Source of the DNA: Halorubrum rutilum
Lineage (GTDB): Archaea > Halobacteriota > Halobacteria > Halobacteriales > Haloferacaceae
Assembly: GCF_024494565.1 (NCBI RefSeq)
Contig: NZ_JANHDN010000005.1
Location: 1 to 64,000, forward strand
Direction: 5' to 3'
Length of the DNA: 64,000 nt
The translations under genes and the position numbers were made by a program. Positions 33,094 through 41,243 of this stretch are shown one piece after another. The notes beneath the pieces were generated by a model. It worked only from the letters and a program-made list of their open reading frames with translations, did not search any database and was not told the origin of the DNA. Within the stretch, counting starts at the first letter, position 1, and each line of letters starts with the position of its first letter.

Positions 33094-33288
33094 ATGAGAA
33101 ACGACATCCGCGAGCGACGCGCCGAGACGGGCGAGAGCCAGGCTGACCTCGCCGCCGCGGTCGGGGTCACCCGCCAGACGATCAACGCGATCGAGCGCGA
33201 GCGCTACGACCCCTCGCTGGAGCTCGCCTTCGCGCTGGCCGACCACTTCGGCTGCCGGATCGAGGACCTGTTCGACCCGGAGGAGTGA
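33094..33288 (+). CDS. Cro/XRE-family HTH regulator
   Basis: 64 aa, a bare HTH domain: RERRAETGESQADLAAAVGV, TRQTINAIERERYDPSLELA, FALADHFGCRIEDLFDPEE. This is the compact YgzD/YozG-like type without a sensor domain. It is co-transcribed with the DUF2178-like gene. The twin GTAAAG/CTTTAC palindromes at the operon promoter probably bind it. Confidence 0.9.
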   Translation: MRNDIRERRAETGESQADLAAAVGVTRQTINAIERERYDPSLELAFALADHFGCRIEDLFDPEE

Positions 33289-33308
33289 GATCGTGGTCCC
33301 GTGGCGAC

Positions 33309-33947
33309 TCACCGCGGCGTCGCGACGACGCCGAGGTGGTCCTCGTGGTACCGGTCGAGCCGCCGCGTCTCCAGAACGTCGTAGCTCTCGCGGAGCTCGT
33401 CGAGCGCGGCCTCGAACACGTCGCCGGGCTCCGCGGTGGCGTCCTCGCTGCGCGCCTTCACCGCCAGCAGCAGCCGACCGTCGTCCGCGAGGAACCGCGC
33501 GTTCCGCGCCGCCACGGTCGCCTGTCCCCGCGTCGCCACGTCCTGGACGATCGCGTCGACGTCGGCCTCGACGACGTGCGCGTACGTCTCCGGCTTCCGG
33601 GCGTCCTTTAACAGGGGGAACAGCCGATCGCGCGGCTCCGCGGCGTCGAGGAGGTCGCGGGCGGGCCGCGGGGCGAACTCGACCGCGTACGTCGGCCCCG
33701 CGAAGTCGGCGACGTGGCTGACGGTCGTCCCGCTCGCGGCGCCGAGGTACAGGACGGTCTCGCCGCCGGTCAGGCCGGTGTCGAACCCGAGTTCGAGCAT
33801 CCCGCCGAGCTTCGAGCGCTCGGGGTCCCACGCCCGCCAGCCGTCGGCGGTCGGCTCGCCGTACACGGGGTCGCCGCGCGTCGCCAGCCGCGTCTCGCCG
33901 GCGATCTCGCGGCGCTCGACGCCCGCGGGCAGGTCGGGGTCGCTCAC
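33309..33947 (-). CDS. flpA: Fibrillarin-like rRNA/tRNA 2'-O-methyltransferase FlpA
   Basis: 212 aa from a GTG start that overlaps the nop5 stop by two bases (GTGA). The methyl-transferring subunit of archaeal box C/D RNPs. ERSKLGGMLELGF, VLYLGAASGTTVSHVAD (SAM loop), YAVEFAPRPARDLL, NPFPLL-like RLFPLLKDARKPETY and DAIVQDVATRGQA are typical; the tail has LLLAVKARSED and DRYHEDHLGVV. Operon order nop5-flpA is conserved in archaea and supports the call. Confidence 0.94.
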   Translation of the reverse strand: MSDPDLPAGVERREIAGETRLATRGDPVYGEPTADGWRAWDPERSKLGGMLELGFDTGLTGGETVLYLGAASGTTVSHVADFAGPTYAVEFAPRPARDLLDAAEPRDRLFPLLKDARKPETYAHVVEADVDAIVQDVATRGQATVAARNARFLADDGRLLLAVKARSEDATAEPGDVFEAALDELRESYDVLETRRLDRYHEDHLGVVATPR

Positions 33948-34873
33948 GCGTCGCCCTCCGACGCGTCCGGGGCGTCGTCGGCGTCGCCGGCGCCGTCGTC
34001 CTCCCCGTTCCCCGTCTCGGCTCGCGCCCGGATCGTCGCCATCCGCTCGCGGAGCTCCGCGTGGAGGGTCTCGCGGCGCTCGCCCGAGTAGTGGTCGACG
34101 CGGGCCGCGAGCGTCAGCTTCCCGGCGAGCGCCCGCGCGGCCGACCCCCGGTCCTCGGGCCGGGTGTTTCGGACGTAGTCGTGGGTGTAGATGATCCCGT
34201 GCTTCGGCGAGGGCGCGCGCCCGGAGAGGTGCGCGAACAGCGCGTCCTCCGCGCCGAGCACCTGCACGGTGCCGGAGGGCTTCTTCGCGAGCGGCTCCAG
34301 CCCGCCGGCGAGCGCGATCAGCCGCGCCGCGAGCTCCGGGCCGGCCATCTCGGCGAGGTTCGGCGCCACCGCGGGCGCGACCCGGTCGATCGCCTCCGCG
34401 AGCGCGTCGCGCTCGGCGGCCAGCTCGACGACCCGCTCCGCCAGCGACACGGCGCGGCGCTCCAGTTCGCCCTCGGGCTCGCGGGCCGCGACCGCGCGGG
34501 CGCCCTCGATCCCCGGCTCGGCGTCGTCGAACAGGCTCCCCGCCCACTCGGCGGCGCGCTCGGCCAGCTCGTTAGCGGTGCGCTCGCAGTCGTCCATCGC
34601 TCGCACGGCGTGGATCAGCTGTCGGTCGTCGGCGCGCTCGCGCTCGCGGACGGTCGCCCGCGTCGCCGCCACGGTCGCCTCGCGGAGCCGGTCGTAGTAG
34701 TCGTCGGTCGAGTCGGCGAACCCGGCGTCGACGGCGAGCGCCGGCCAGTCCCGGGGCTCGTCGGCCTCGCCGTCCGCGATTCGGTCGCGGGCGGCGTCGA
34801 CCGCGTCCCGTCCGGCGGCCTCGTCCGCGGCGCGACCCGCGAACCAGCCCGCGTCGGCGTCGGTGTCGGTCAT
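33944..34873 (-). CDS. nop5: Nop5 (Nop56/58-like) box C/D RNP protein
   Basis: 309 aa. Scaffold protein that bridges L7Ae-bound guide RNA and fibrillarin. After a variable acidic N-terminus and a coiled-coil region rich in Ala/Glu, the Nop domain is clear: VAPNLAEMAGPELAARLIAL, GGLEPLAKKPSGTVQVLGAE, ALFAHLSGRAPSPKHGIIY, YVRNTRPEDRGSAARALAGK and LTLAARVDHYSG. A low-complexity acidic tail (NGEDDGAGDADDAPDAS) replaces the Lys-rich tail of eukaryotic homologues, as is usual in halophiles. Confidence 0.94.
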   Translation of the reverse strand: MTDTDADAGWFAGRAADEAAGRDAVDAARDRIADGEADEPRDWPALAVDAGFADSTDDYYDRLREATVAATRATVRERERADDRQLIHAVRAMDDCERTANELAERAAEWAGSLFDDAEPGIEGARAVAAREPEGELERRAVSLAERVVELAAERDALAEAIDRVAPAVAPNLAEMAGPELAARLIALAGGLEPLAKKPSGTVQVLGAEDALFAHLSGRAPSPKHGIIYTHDYVRNTRPEDRGSAARALAGKLTLAARVDHYSGERRETLHAELRERMATIRARAETGNGEDDGAGDADDAPDASEGDA

Positions 34874-35181
34874 CGCTCGTCGCTACTCGTTCCCGTCGTA
34901 TAGGCGTTCCCGAACGGCCGCGGGGGCTCGTGACCCCGATGACGCCCGCCGTGCGGTCGCCGCGTCGTCGGCCGCGTCCCGCGTCGCTTCGGTCCCGTCG
35001 CCTCGTGTCAATCCGTGAAAGTTACTCTCTGACCGCCGAAACCGGTCGATCCGGGCGGCGGGCTCCCCCGAGAATCGCAGCCCTCCTCGCCGGTGGGACG
35101 GAACGTCGACGCCGACGATGCGAGAGCGCTAACGGGGTTTTTGGGGCAAATTTTATTATTCTCAATTTATGTCTTCCGGAT
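34874..35181. other. Intergenic gap between nop5 and the ABC operon
   Basis: About 308 bp between divergent genes. Most of it shows no feature. The last part holds CAAATTTTATTATTCTC (35147-35163) just before the substrate-binding protein gene, a likely TATA region. No conserved reading frame is seen. Confidence 0.45.
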
Positions 35182-36423
35182 ATGGCGTCAGACCGTGATA
35201 ACCGATCGCACAGCGCGAGCGACCGATCCGACGCGACTCGCCGGAGCGTGAGTCGCCGGCAGTACATCGCCGCCGCCGGGGCGGCCGGCGCGGTCGCCCT
35301 CGCCGGCTGTAGCGGAGGCGACAGCGGTGACGGCGGTGACGGCGGCGGCGGCGACGGCGGTGACGGCGGTGACGGCGGCGACGGCGGTAGCATGGGCGGC
35401 GACGGAACGACGACGATCAACATCATCACGTGGGAGGAGTACGCCGAGATGCAGGAGAACATCGAGTCCACGCTCGACGGGGTGGAGCTGAACATCACGC
35501 CGTCGACGTCGTCGACGGAGATGTTCTCCCAGTGGAGCGCGGGCCAGGACGAGCAGTTCGACATCGCCGTCCCGAACAACAACCTCGTGCCGCGGTTCAT
35601 CGACGCGGACCTTGTCGCACCCGTGAACCGGGACGTGGTGAACAACTACGGCTCGATGTACGACAAGTTCCAGACGTTCGTGGACGAGCAGTTCACCGTG
35701 GACGGCAGCGCCTACGGTGTGCCGATCCGCTTCGGGTGGTACGGCTACTCGTACGACACGCGGAGCGTTCCGGACCACGAGCCGAGCTACGACATCCTGT
35801 TCGAGGAGGACTACGTCGACGCCGACCTCGACGGCGAGATCATCATGTACGACGAGGCGGCGAAGACGATCCCCGCCGCGGCGCTGTACCTCGGCATGGA
35901 CGACGCGATGTCCGGGTCGCGGATGACGTTCACGGAGGAGCAGCTCACGGAGATACAGGAGCTGCTCATCGAGCAGAAGCCGCGGCTGCAGGGATATATC
36001 GCCCCCGACCCGACGTTCATTCAGGAGTTCCGGCAGGGGAACTTCCTCGTCGGCCACAGCGGCCGGAACGAGACGGTCCAGATGCGGACCGAGGGCGACG
36101 ACTGGGTCGAGTTCGTCGCCCCGAGAGAGGGCGCGCTGGCGTGGTACGAGACCGCGGTCGTCTCCGCCGCCTCGGACAACCAGGAGACCGCCTGGGAGGT
36201 CATCAACGAGTTCATCACGCCGCAGAACGGCGCGGCGCTCGCCGAGGCCGGCTTCTCGCCGAGCACGAACCCCAACGTCGCCGACGAGCTGACCGAGGAG
36301 CAGAACGAGCTGTACGGGCGGATCGACCCCTCGCGCCTCGAAGGCATGTACTCGCTCAAGGACATCGCCTCGGACGTCGAGGAGGCGTACGTCTCCACGT
36401 GGGAAGAGGTCAAGGCCGCATAG
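35182..36423 (+). CDS. ABC importer substrate-binding lipoprotein (PotD type)
   Basis: 413 aa. The N-terminus SRRQYIAAAGAAGAVALAGC combines twin Arg with a lipobox Cys, so it is Tat-exported and lipid-anchored. A Gly/Asp-rich flexible linker of about 45 residues follows. The mature domain starts INIITWEEYAEMQEN (the NxxxWxxY pattern of spermidine/putrescine binding proteins) and holds GVPIRFGWYGYSYDT and NEFITPQNGAALAEAGFSPS. It probably binds polyamines or a similar cation. The permease gene begins right after its stop. Confidence 0.87.
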   Translation: MASDRDNRSHSASDRSDATRRSVSRRQYIAAAGAAGAVALAGCSGGDSGDGGDGGGGDGGDGGDGGDGGSMGGDGTTTINIITWEEYAEMQENIESTLDGVELNITPSTSSTEMFSQWSAGQDEQFDIAVPNNNLVPRFIDADLVAPVNRDVVNNYGSMYDKFQTFVDEQFTVDGSAYGVPIRFGWYGYSYDTRSVPDHEPSYDILFEEDYVDADLDGEIIMYDEAAKTIPAAALYLGMDDAMSGSRMTFTEEQLTEIQELLIEQKPRLQGYIAPDPTFIQEFRQGNFLVGHSGRNETVQMRTEGDDWVEFVAPREGALAWYETAVVSAASDNQETAWEVINEFITPQNGAALAEAGFSPSTNPNVADELTEEQNELYGRIDPSRLEGMYSLKDIASDVEEAYVSTWEEVKAA

Positions 36424-37353
36424 ATGGCCGCAGACCAGCCCGACGAGAGCGCGCGGGCGAAAGCGGTGAGGCTGCTGAGCGGACCGCGCAGTCGGCTCGG
36501 CGTCACGGTCGGCCCCAGCGCGGCGTGGATACTCACCCTGCTCGTCGCGCCGCTGGCGTTCATGGTCGCCGTGAGCTTCTTCGAGGTCAGCTCGCTGACG
36601 TATCAGATAATCTACGAGCCGACGCTGAACAACTACCGGTCGCTGTTCGACGGCGGCGGCGCGATCTGGAACACCCCGTTCGTCACGGCGCTGTGGCTCT
36701 CGTACGTCATCGCCACCGTGACGACGGTGCTGTGCCTGACGCTCGCGTTCCCGCTGGCGTACCTGCTGGCGCGCAGGGGCGGGCGGCTGTTCAAGGTCGT
36801 CATCTTCTTCGTGCTCTTACCGTTCTTCACGATGTACCTCGTGCGGGCGTACTCCTGGGTCCTGATGTTCGGCCCGGGCGGCGTCATCAACAGCACGCTC
36901 ATGAGTTGGGGGCTGACCGACGCCCCGCTCGGGATCTTCAACTACGGGATCCCGGCGATCATCGTCGGGCTCACGCACGCGTACTTCCCGTACATGCTCC
37001 TGACGCTGTACGCGAGCCTCGACGGCCTCGACTTCTCGATCATCGAGGCCGCCCGGGACCTGGGCGCCTCGCGGGTCGAGGTGCTCCGCGACCACGTGAT
37101 CCCGCTCACGCTGCCGGGGATCATCGGCGGGAGCCTCTTCGTCTTCGTCCCGAGCGTCGGCGCGTTCATCACCCCGACGTTCCTCGGACAGGGGAAGGTC
37201 CAGATGATCGGCATGCTCATCGAGAGCCGGGTCGCCGGGACGTACTCGATCGGCTACGCGAGCGCGGCGTCGATGTTCGTGCTCGTCTCGATCGTGGGCG
37301 CGATGATCCTCGCGTTCCGGTACGTGAGCATCGAGGAACTGGGGGGTGCCTGA
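36424..37353 (+). CDS. ABC importer permease 1 (PotB type)
   Basis: 309 aa, six predicted membrane helices (for example WILTLLVAPLAFMVAVSFF, VVIFFVLLPFFTMYLVRAYS). The EAA loop that docks to the ATPase is EAARDLGASRVEVLRDHVIP. Start codon is contiguous with the stop of the binding-protein gene. VGAFITPTFLGQGKVQMIG matches the PotB-type late helix. Confidence 0.9.
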   Translation: MAADQPDESARAKAVRLLSGPRSRLGVTVGPSAAWILTLLVAPLAFMVAVSFFEVSSLTYQIIYEPTLNNYRSLFDGGGAIWNTPFVTALWLSYVIATVTTVLCLTLAFPLAYLLARRGGRLFKVVIFFVLLPFFTMYLVRAYSWVLMFGPGGVINSTLMSWGLTDAPLGIFNYGIPAIIVGLTHAYFPYMLLTLYASLDGLDFSIIEAARDLGASRVEVLRDHVIPLTLPGIIGGSLFVFVPSVGAFITPTFLGQGKVQMIGMLIESRVAGTYSIGYASAASMFVLVSIVGAMILAFRYVSIEELGGA

Positions 37354-37354
37354 G

Positions 37355-38236
37355 ATGGCGACCGAGACGTCCGAGTCGACGGAGGCGGCGCGACCGACCG
37401 AGCGGCTCGTCGGGCACCAGCGGATCGAACGGCTGCTCAGCACCTCGCTGTACGTCGTGTCCGGACTGTTGCTCCTCTTCCTGTGGGTGCCGCTCGCGAT
37501 CATCATCTTCCTCGCGTTCGCGGAGAACGCCGTGACGATCTTCCCGTTCGAGGGGTTCACGCTCGACAACTTCCGGCTGGCGATGCGGAGCGACTCGATG
37601 CGCTCGTCGCTCGTCGGGAGCTTCACCATCGCGACGGTGGCGGCGTCGATAGCGACGGTGCTCGGCGTGCTGGCGAGCTTCGCGCTGACCCGCTACCGGT
37701 TCCGGCTTCGAGAGGTGTACCGGACCTTCGGTATCATCCCGATGGTGATCCCGGGGATCATCCTCGGCGTGGCGCTCCGGATCTACTTCCAGAACCTGCT
37801 CGGCATCCTCCCGGGGTTCGCCACGGTGGTGTTGGCGCACTCGCTGTACGGGCTCCCGTTCGTGCTCCTCATCGTCTCGGCCCGGCTCTACACCTTCGAC
37901 GAGTCGCTGGAGGAGGCGGCTCGCGACCTCGGCGCGGACCCGCTGACGGTGTTCCGCGACGTCACGCTCCCCGTCATCGCCCCCGCGGTCGGCGCGGGCT
38001 TCCTGTTCGCGTGGATCCGGTCGTTCGAGGACTACATCCGGGCGCTGTTCCTCACCGGTCCCAACACGGACGTGCTGACGATCTGGATGTTCAGCCGGAT
38101 CCGACAGCTCGACGCGCCGGAGCTCAACGCGGTCTCCGCGCTCATCGTGTTCGGAATCGCGGTCGCGCTGGCGGTCGCGATGAACGTCGGCAACGTGACC
38201 GGCTACGTCGCCGGGACGGTCACCGAGGAGGAGTGA
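37355..38236 (+). CDS. ABC importer permease 2 (PotC type)
   Basis: 293 aa. The ATG one base after the upstream stop is preferred over an in-frame GTG three codons earlier. Six helices; opening helix YVVSGLLLLFLWVPLAIIIF; PotC-like FTLDNFRLAMRSDSM; EAA loop EEAARDLGADPLTVFRDVTL. Forms the heterodimeric channel with permease 1. Confidence 0.9.
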   Translation: MATETSESTEAARPTERLVGHQRIERLLSTSLYVVSGLLLLFLWVPLAIIIFLAFAENAVTIFPFEGFTLDNFRLAMRSDSMRSSLVGSFTIATVAASIATVLGVLASFALTRYRFRLREVYRTFGIIPMVIPGIILGVALRIYFQNLLGILPGFATVVLAHSLYGLPFVLLIVSARLYTFDESLEEAARDLGADPLTVFRDVTLPVIAPAVGAGFLFAWIRSFEDYIRALFLTGPNTDVLTIWMFSRIRQLDAPELNAVSALIVFGIAVALAVAMNVGNVTGYVAGTVTEEE

Positions 38237-38320
38237 CCGCTCCGGCGGGCGCCGCCGCTTTTCTCACGTCCGCAAACCCCGTCGCGTCGAGCGGTCGCGT
38301 GGTTCGAGGGGGCGTCCCCG

Positions 38321-39382
38321 TCACGCCCGCGAGAAGACGGTCGGCGCGCCGTCGACCACGTCGAGCGAGACGTCGGCGCCCGTTTCGACCGCCGACTCGC
38401 GTCCCTGGATGACCACCTGGAGTTCGCCGATCTCCCCGTCGGGATCGACCACGTAGTTCGTCTGGTCGCCCTGGAAGTACCGCTCGACGACGGTGCCGCG
38501 CAGGACGCCGTCGCCGTCCGCGATGGTGAAGTCCTCCGGCCGGATCGAGACGGTGACCTCGCCGGCACCGGTCTCCACCGGGACGCCGAATCCGTCCTCG
38601 CCGCCGATCTCCGCGACCGTGGCCCCGTTCCGTTCGACGGTCCGCGCGGTGATGAGGTTCGTGTCGCCGATGAAGTCGGCGACGAACTCGGACGCCGGCT
38701 CGCGGTAGATCTCTTCCGGCGGACCGATCTGTTCGATGCGCCCGTCGTTCATCACGGCGATCCGGTCGCTGAGCGTCATCGCGACCTCCTGATCGTGGGT
38801 CACGTAGAAGAACGCCCCCTGCGTCTGCTTGTGGATCCGGCGGAGTTCGACCTGCATCTGCTTCCGGAGCTTCCGGTCGAGACTGGAGAGCGGCTCGTCG
38901 AGCAGGAGCACGGCCGGTTCGTTGACGAGCGCGCGGGCGAGGGCGACGCGCTGCTGTTGCCCGCCGGAGAGGTCGGTCGGGTCGCGGTCCTCGAACCCGT
39001 CCAGGTTGACCAGTTCGAGGTACTCCGAGACGCGTTCCGACCGTTCGTCCGCGTCGACGCCCGCCTTCGCGAGCCCGTACCCGACGTTCTCGCCGACCGT
39101 CATGTGGGGGAAAAGCGAGAGGTGCTGAAACACGAGGTTCGTGTCGCGGGCCTCGGGCGGCACCGACCCCATCGGCCGGTCGTCGATCCGAACCGTCCCC
39201 TCGGTCGGGTGCTCGAAGCCGCAGATCATCCGGAGCGTCGTCGTCTTCCCGCAGCCGGACGGACCGACGAGGGTGAAGAACTCGCCCTCCCGGACGGAGA
39301 AGTCGATGCCGTCGACCGCGGTGAGATCGCCGAACCGCTTCGTCACCTCGTCGAGCTCGACTAACGTCTTCCCCGCTGTCAT
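38321..39382 (-). CDS. ABC importer ATPase (PotA type)
   Basis: 353 aa. Walker A LVGPSGCGKTTTLRMI, Q-loop VFQHLSLFPHMT, signature DLSGGQQQRVALARAL, Walker B VLLLDEPLSSLDRKLR, H-loop FFYVTHDQEVAMTLSD. C-terminal TOBE-like domain from about residue 240 (VSIRPEDFTIADGDG). It energises the permease pair but lies convergent to them, 84 bp from the end of permease 2, with its own start. This arrangement is less common than a single operon. Confidence 0.92.
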   Translation of the reverse strand: MTAGKTLVELDEVTKRFGDLTAVDGIDFSVREGEFFTLVGPSGCGKTTTLRMICGFEHPTEGTVRIDDRPMGSVPPEARDTNLVFQHLSLFPHMTVGENVGYGLAKAGVDADERSERVSEYLELVNLDGFEDRDPTDLSGGQQQRVALARALVNEPAVLLLDEPLSSLDRKLRKQMQVELRRIHKQTQGAFFYVTHDQEVAMTLSDRIAVMNDGRIEQIGPPEEIYREPASEFVADFIGDTNLITARTVERNGATVAEIGGEDGFGVPVETGAGEVTVSIRPEDFTIADGDGVLRGTVVERYFQGDQTNYVVDPDGEIGELQVVIQGRESAVETGADVSLDVVDGAPTVFSRA

Positions 39383-39468
39383 GTGGCACCTCTCCCTGTA
39401 CCAGCGTAATCAATCTATCGCCGACCTGACTCCCCGACGGCGGCCGCCGAGGGTCGACCGAGCGGCCG

Positions 39469-40251
39469 TCACTGCAGGCGCTTCGTCGTCTCGACGAGTG
39501 GGTGGCGCGCGTAGTCGACGATCTCGATGTCGGTGATGTCGCTTAACCCCTCCTTCTCGGCGGTCTTGGCCATCCCGAGGTCGACCGCGCGCTCCGGGAC
39601 GATCACGTACGCCTCCATCGTCTCGATGCCCGCCTCGTGGGCGGCCATCACTCGGTGGTGGCCGTCGGCGAGGTGGAGGGTGCCGCCGTTGTCGATGACG
39701 ACGAGCGGCTCCGCGAGCCCGCGTTCGAGCTCGTACTGACGCCCCTCCAGCTCGTCGGCGTACACGCGCGCCTGCGTCGGGATGAGATCGGTGAGGCGCA
39801 CCTCGCGGCGCTCCTCGGTGAGGCTCACGCCGTGGATCTGTTCGAGCGTCCGCATCAGCTTCCCGACCTTGCTCGGCGTGGCGCGCTCGATCTGCGAGCG
39901 GACCACGTCCGTGTTCGAGATGATCCCGACGAGGTTGTCGGCGTCGTCGACCACGGGGAGCCGCTGGATCCCGGACCGGAGGATGACCCGGGCGGCGTCG
40001 GTCACCTTCATGTCCGGGTGCGCGACGATGAGGTCGTCGGACATCACGGTGAAGACGGGCGCCTCGTCGTCGGCGAGCAGGAGGTCGGCGGCCGAGACGA
40101 ACCCCTCGACCGTCCGCCCCTGCGTGACGGGGAACCCGTTGTGGCCGTCGCTCTCGGCCATCCGTCGCGCGACGTCGCCGACCGTCTCGTCGGGGCTGAC
40201 GGTCTCGACGTCCCGGGTCATGTACTCGCCGACGGTCGGTTTCCCGCTCAT
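39469..40251 (-). CDS. CBS-pair protein with ParB/Srx-like domain
   Basis: 260 aa. Two CBS domains (residues about 5-120: VGEYMTRDVETVSPDETVG, FTVMSDDLIVAHPDMKVTDA) that normally bind adenine nucleotides, followed by a ParB-like domain: VRLTDLIPTQARVYADEL, LVVIDNGGTLHLADGHHRVM. The DGHHR form resembles archaeal ADP-dependent serine kinase (SerK) and related ParB-fold enzymes rather than DNA-partition ParB. An adenylate-regulated enzyme is therefore more likely than a DNA binder, but this is inference. Confidence 0.8.
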   Translation of the reverse strand: MSGKPTVGEYMTRDVETVSPDETVGDVARRMAESDGHNGFPVTQGRTVEGFVSAADLLLADDEAPVFTVMSDDLIVAHPDMKVTDAARVILRSGIQRLPVVDDADNLVGIISNTDVVRSQIERATPSKVGKLMRTLEQIHGVSLTEERREVRLTDLIPTQARVYADELEGRQYELERGLAEPLVVIDNGGTLHLADGHHRVMAAHEAGIETMEAYVIVPERAVDLGMAKTAEKEGLSDITDIEIVDYARHPLVETTKRLQ

Positions 40252-40327
40252 CGTCCGACGTTGGTCCCGGCGGAATAAAAAGGGGGCGGGGCGCGGTGAG
40301 AGCGCTCCGCCGGTCGCAGCGGGGTCG

Positions 40328-41221
40328 CTACGGGCGCTCGTGCGCGACGAACTCCGCGGCGTTGACGAGGTAGTGCGCGACGACGGGGGCGAGGAGGCTC
40401 CCCGTGGCGACGAACAGCCCGGCGAGCCCGAGCCCGAGCGCCCCGGCGACGGCGACTCCGAGCCGCCCCTGCGCCCCGTGGCCGACCCCGAACGCGACGG
40501 ACGACCCGACCGCGAGGAGCCACGGGTCGACCGCGAGGCCGACCGCGAGCGCGCCGACCAGCGCCCCGCGGAACAGCGCCTCCTCGAAGACCGCGACGAC
40601 CGGGAGCGCGACGCCGAGCAGCAGCGCCCACTCGCCCGGGGTCCCGGGCGCCATCGCCTCGCGGAGCCGGTCCGAGGGCGCGTGCCCGACTCTGGCTCCC
40701 AGCCGCGCCGCGGCCTCGTTGCCGGCGGCGAGCGCGGCCCCCGCGGCGACGCCGAGCGCGACGCGCCCGGCAGTCCCGAGCGACGCGAACGCCGGAGCGC
40801 CGAGCGTCGGGTGCGTCCCGCCGACCCCGAACGCCGTCGCCGGCACGGCGGTCCACCACGCGATCGCGGCGAGGGCGACGAGCGCGGTCGCCTGCGACGC
40901 CGCGGCGTTCGCCAACAGGACCCGCGTCGTGAGGACCGGGCGGTCGTCGCTCGCGGTGTCGGCAGGCCCTTTTTCGTCGTCGTTCTCGGCGTTCGCGGCG
41001 GCGTCGTCGCTCTCGATGAGCCCGCCGTCCCCGTCGTTCTCGCCGAGCGCGGCGGCGCCGTTGCCCCCGGCGGTCGAACCCCGGGTGACGTCGTCCCCGG
41101 TCCGACGGCCCCGATCGACGGTCCGCGCCCGCTCTAGCAGGCGCTGCGAGCGACGGGTGAAATAGAGAAGCAGCAGCGTCAGGGCGGCGGTCGCGAGCGC
41201 GAACGCCGCCCAGTCGGGCAT
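40328..41221 (-). CDS. CPBP intramembrane metalloprotease-like protein
   Basis: 297 aa, about eight helices, with a long acidic, disordered loop at residues 30-95 after the first helix. CPBP/Rce1 motifs: VFEEALFRGALVGAL (EExxxR), SVAFGVGHGAQGRLG (FxxxH), LAPVVAHYLVNAAEF (HxxxN). Substrate unknown; archaeal members may process membrane proteins. Its start lies 22 bases below the lonB stop on the same strand, so it may be co-transcribed with lonB, another membrane protease. Confidence 0.88.
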   Translation of the reverse strand: MPDWAAFALATAALTLLLLYFTRRSQRLLERARTVDRGRRTGDDVTRGSTAGGNGAAALGENDGDGGLIESDDAAANAENDDEKGPADTASDDRPVLTTRVLLANAAASQATALVALAAIAWWTAVPATAFGVGGTHPTLGAPAFASLGTAGRVALGVAAGAALAAGNEAAARLGARVGHAPSDRLREAMAPGTPGEWALLLGVALPVVAVFEEALFRGALVGALAVGLAVDPWLLAVGSSVAFGVGHGAQGRLGVAVAGALGLGLAGLFVATGSLLAPVVAHYLVNAAEFVAHERP

Positions 41222-41243
41222 CGGACGCGGTTCCGAGGCGGCC

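Noticed and set aside
33309..34547. One long 412-codon protein across flpA and nop5
   Set aside because: The frame is accidentally open through the end of nop5. The GTG overlapping the nop5 stop gives the normal FlpA length and N-terminus.
35330..35400. Tandem GGTGACGGC repeats resembling a satellite or CRISPR-like array
   Set aside because: They encode the Gly/Asp linker of the PotD-type lipoprotein. There are no regular spacers or palindromic repeats. No CRISPR array was seen anywhere in the window.
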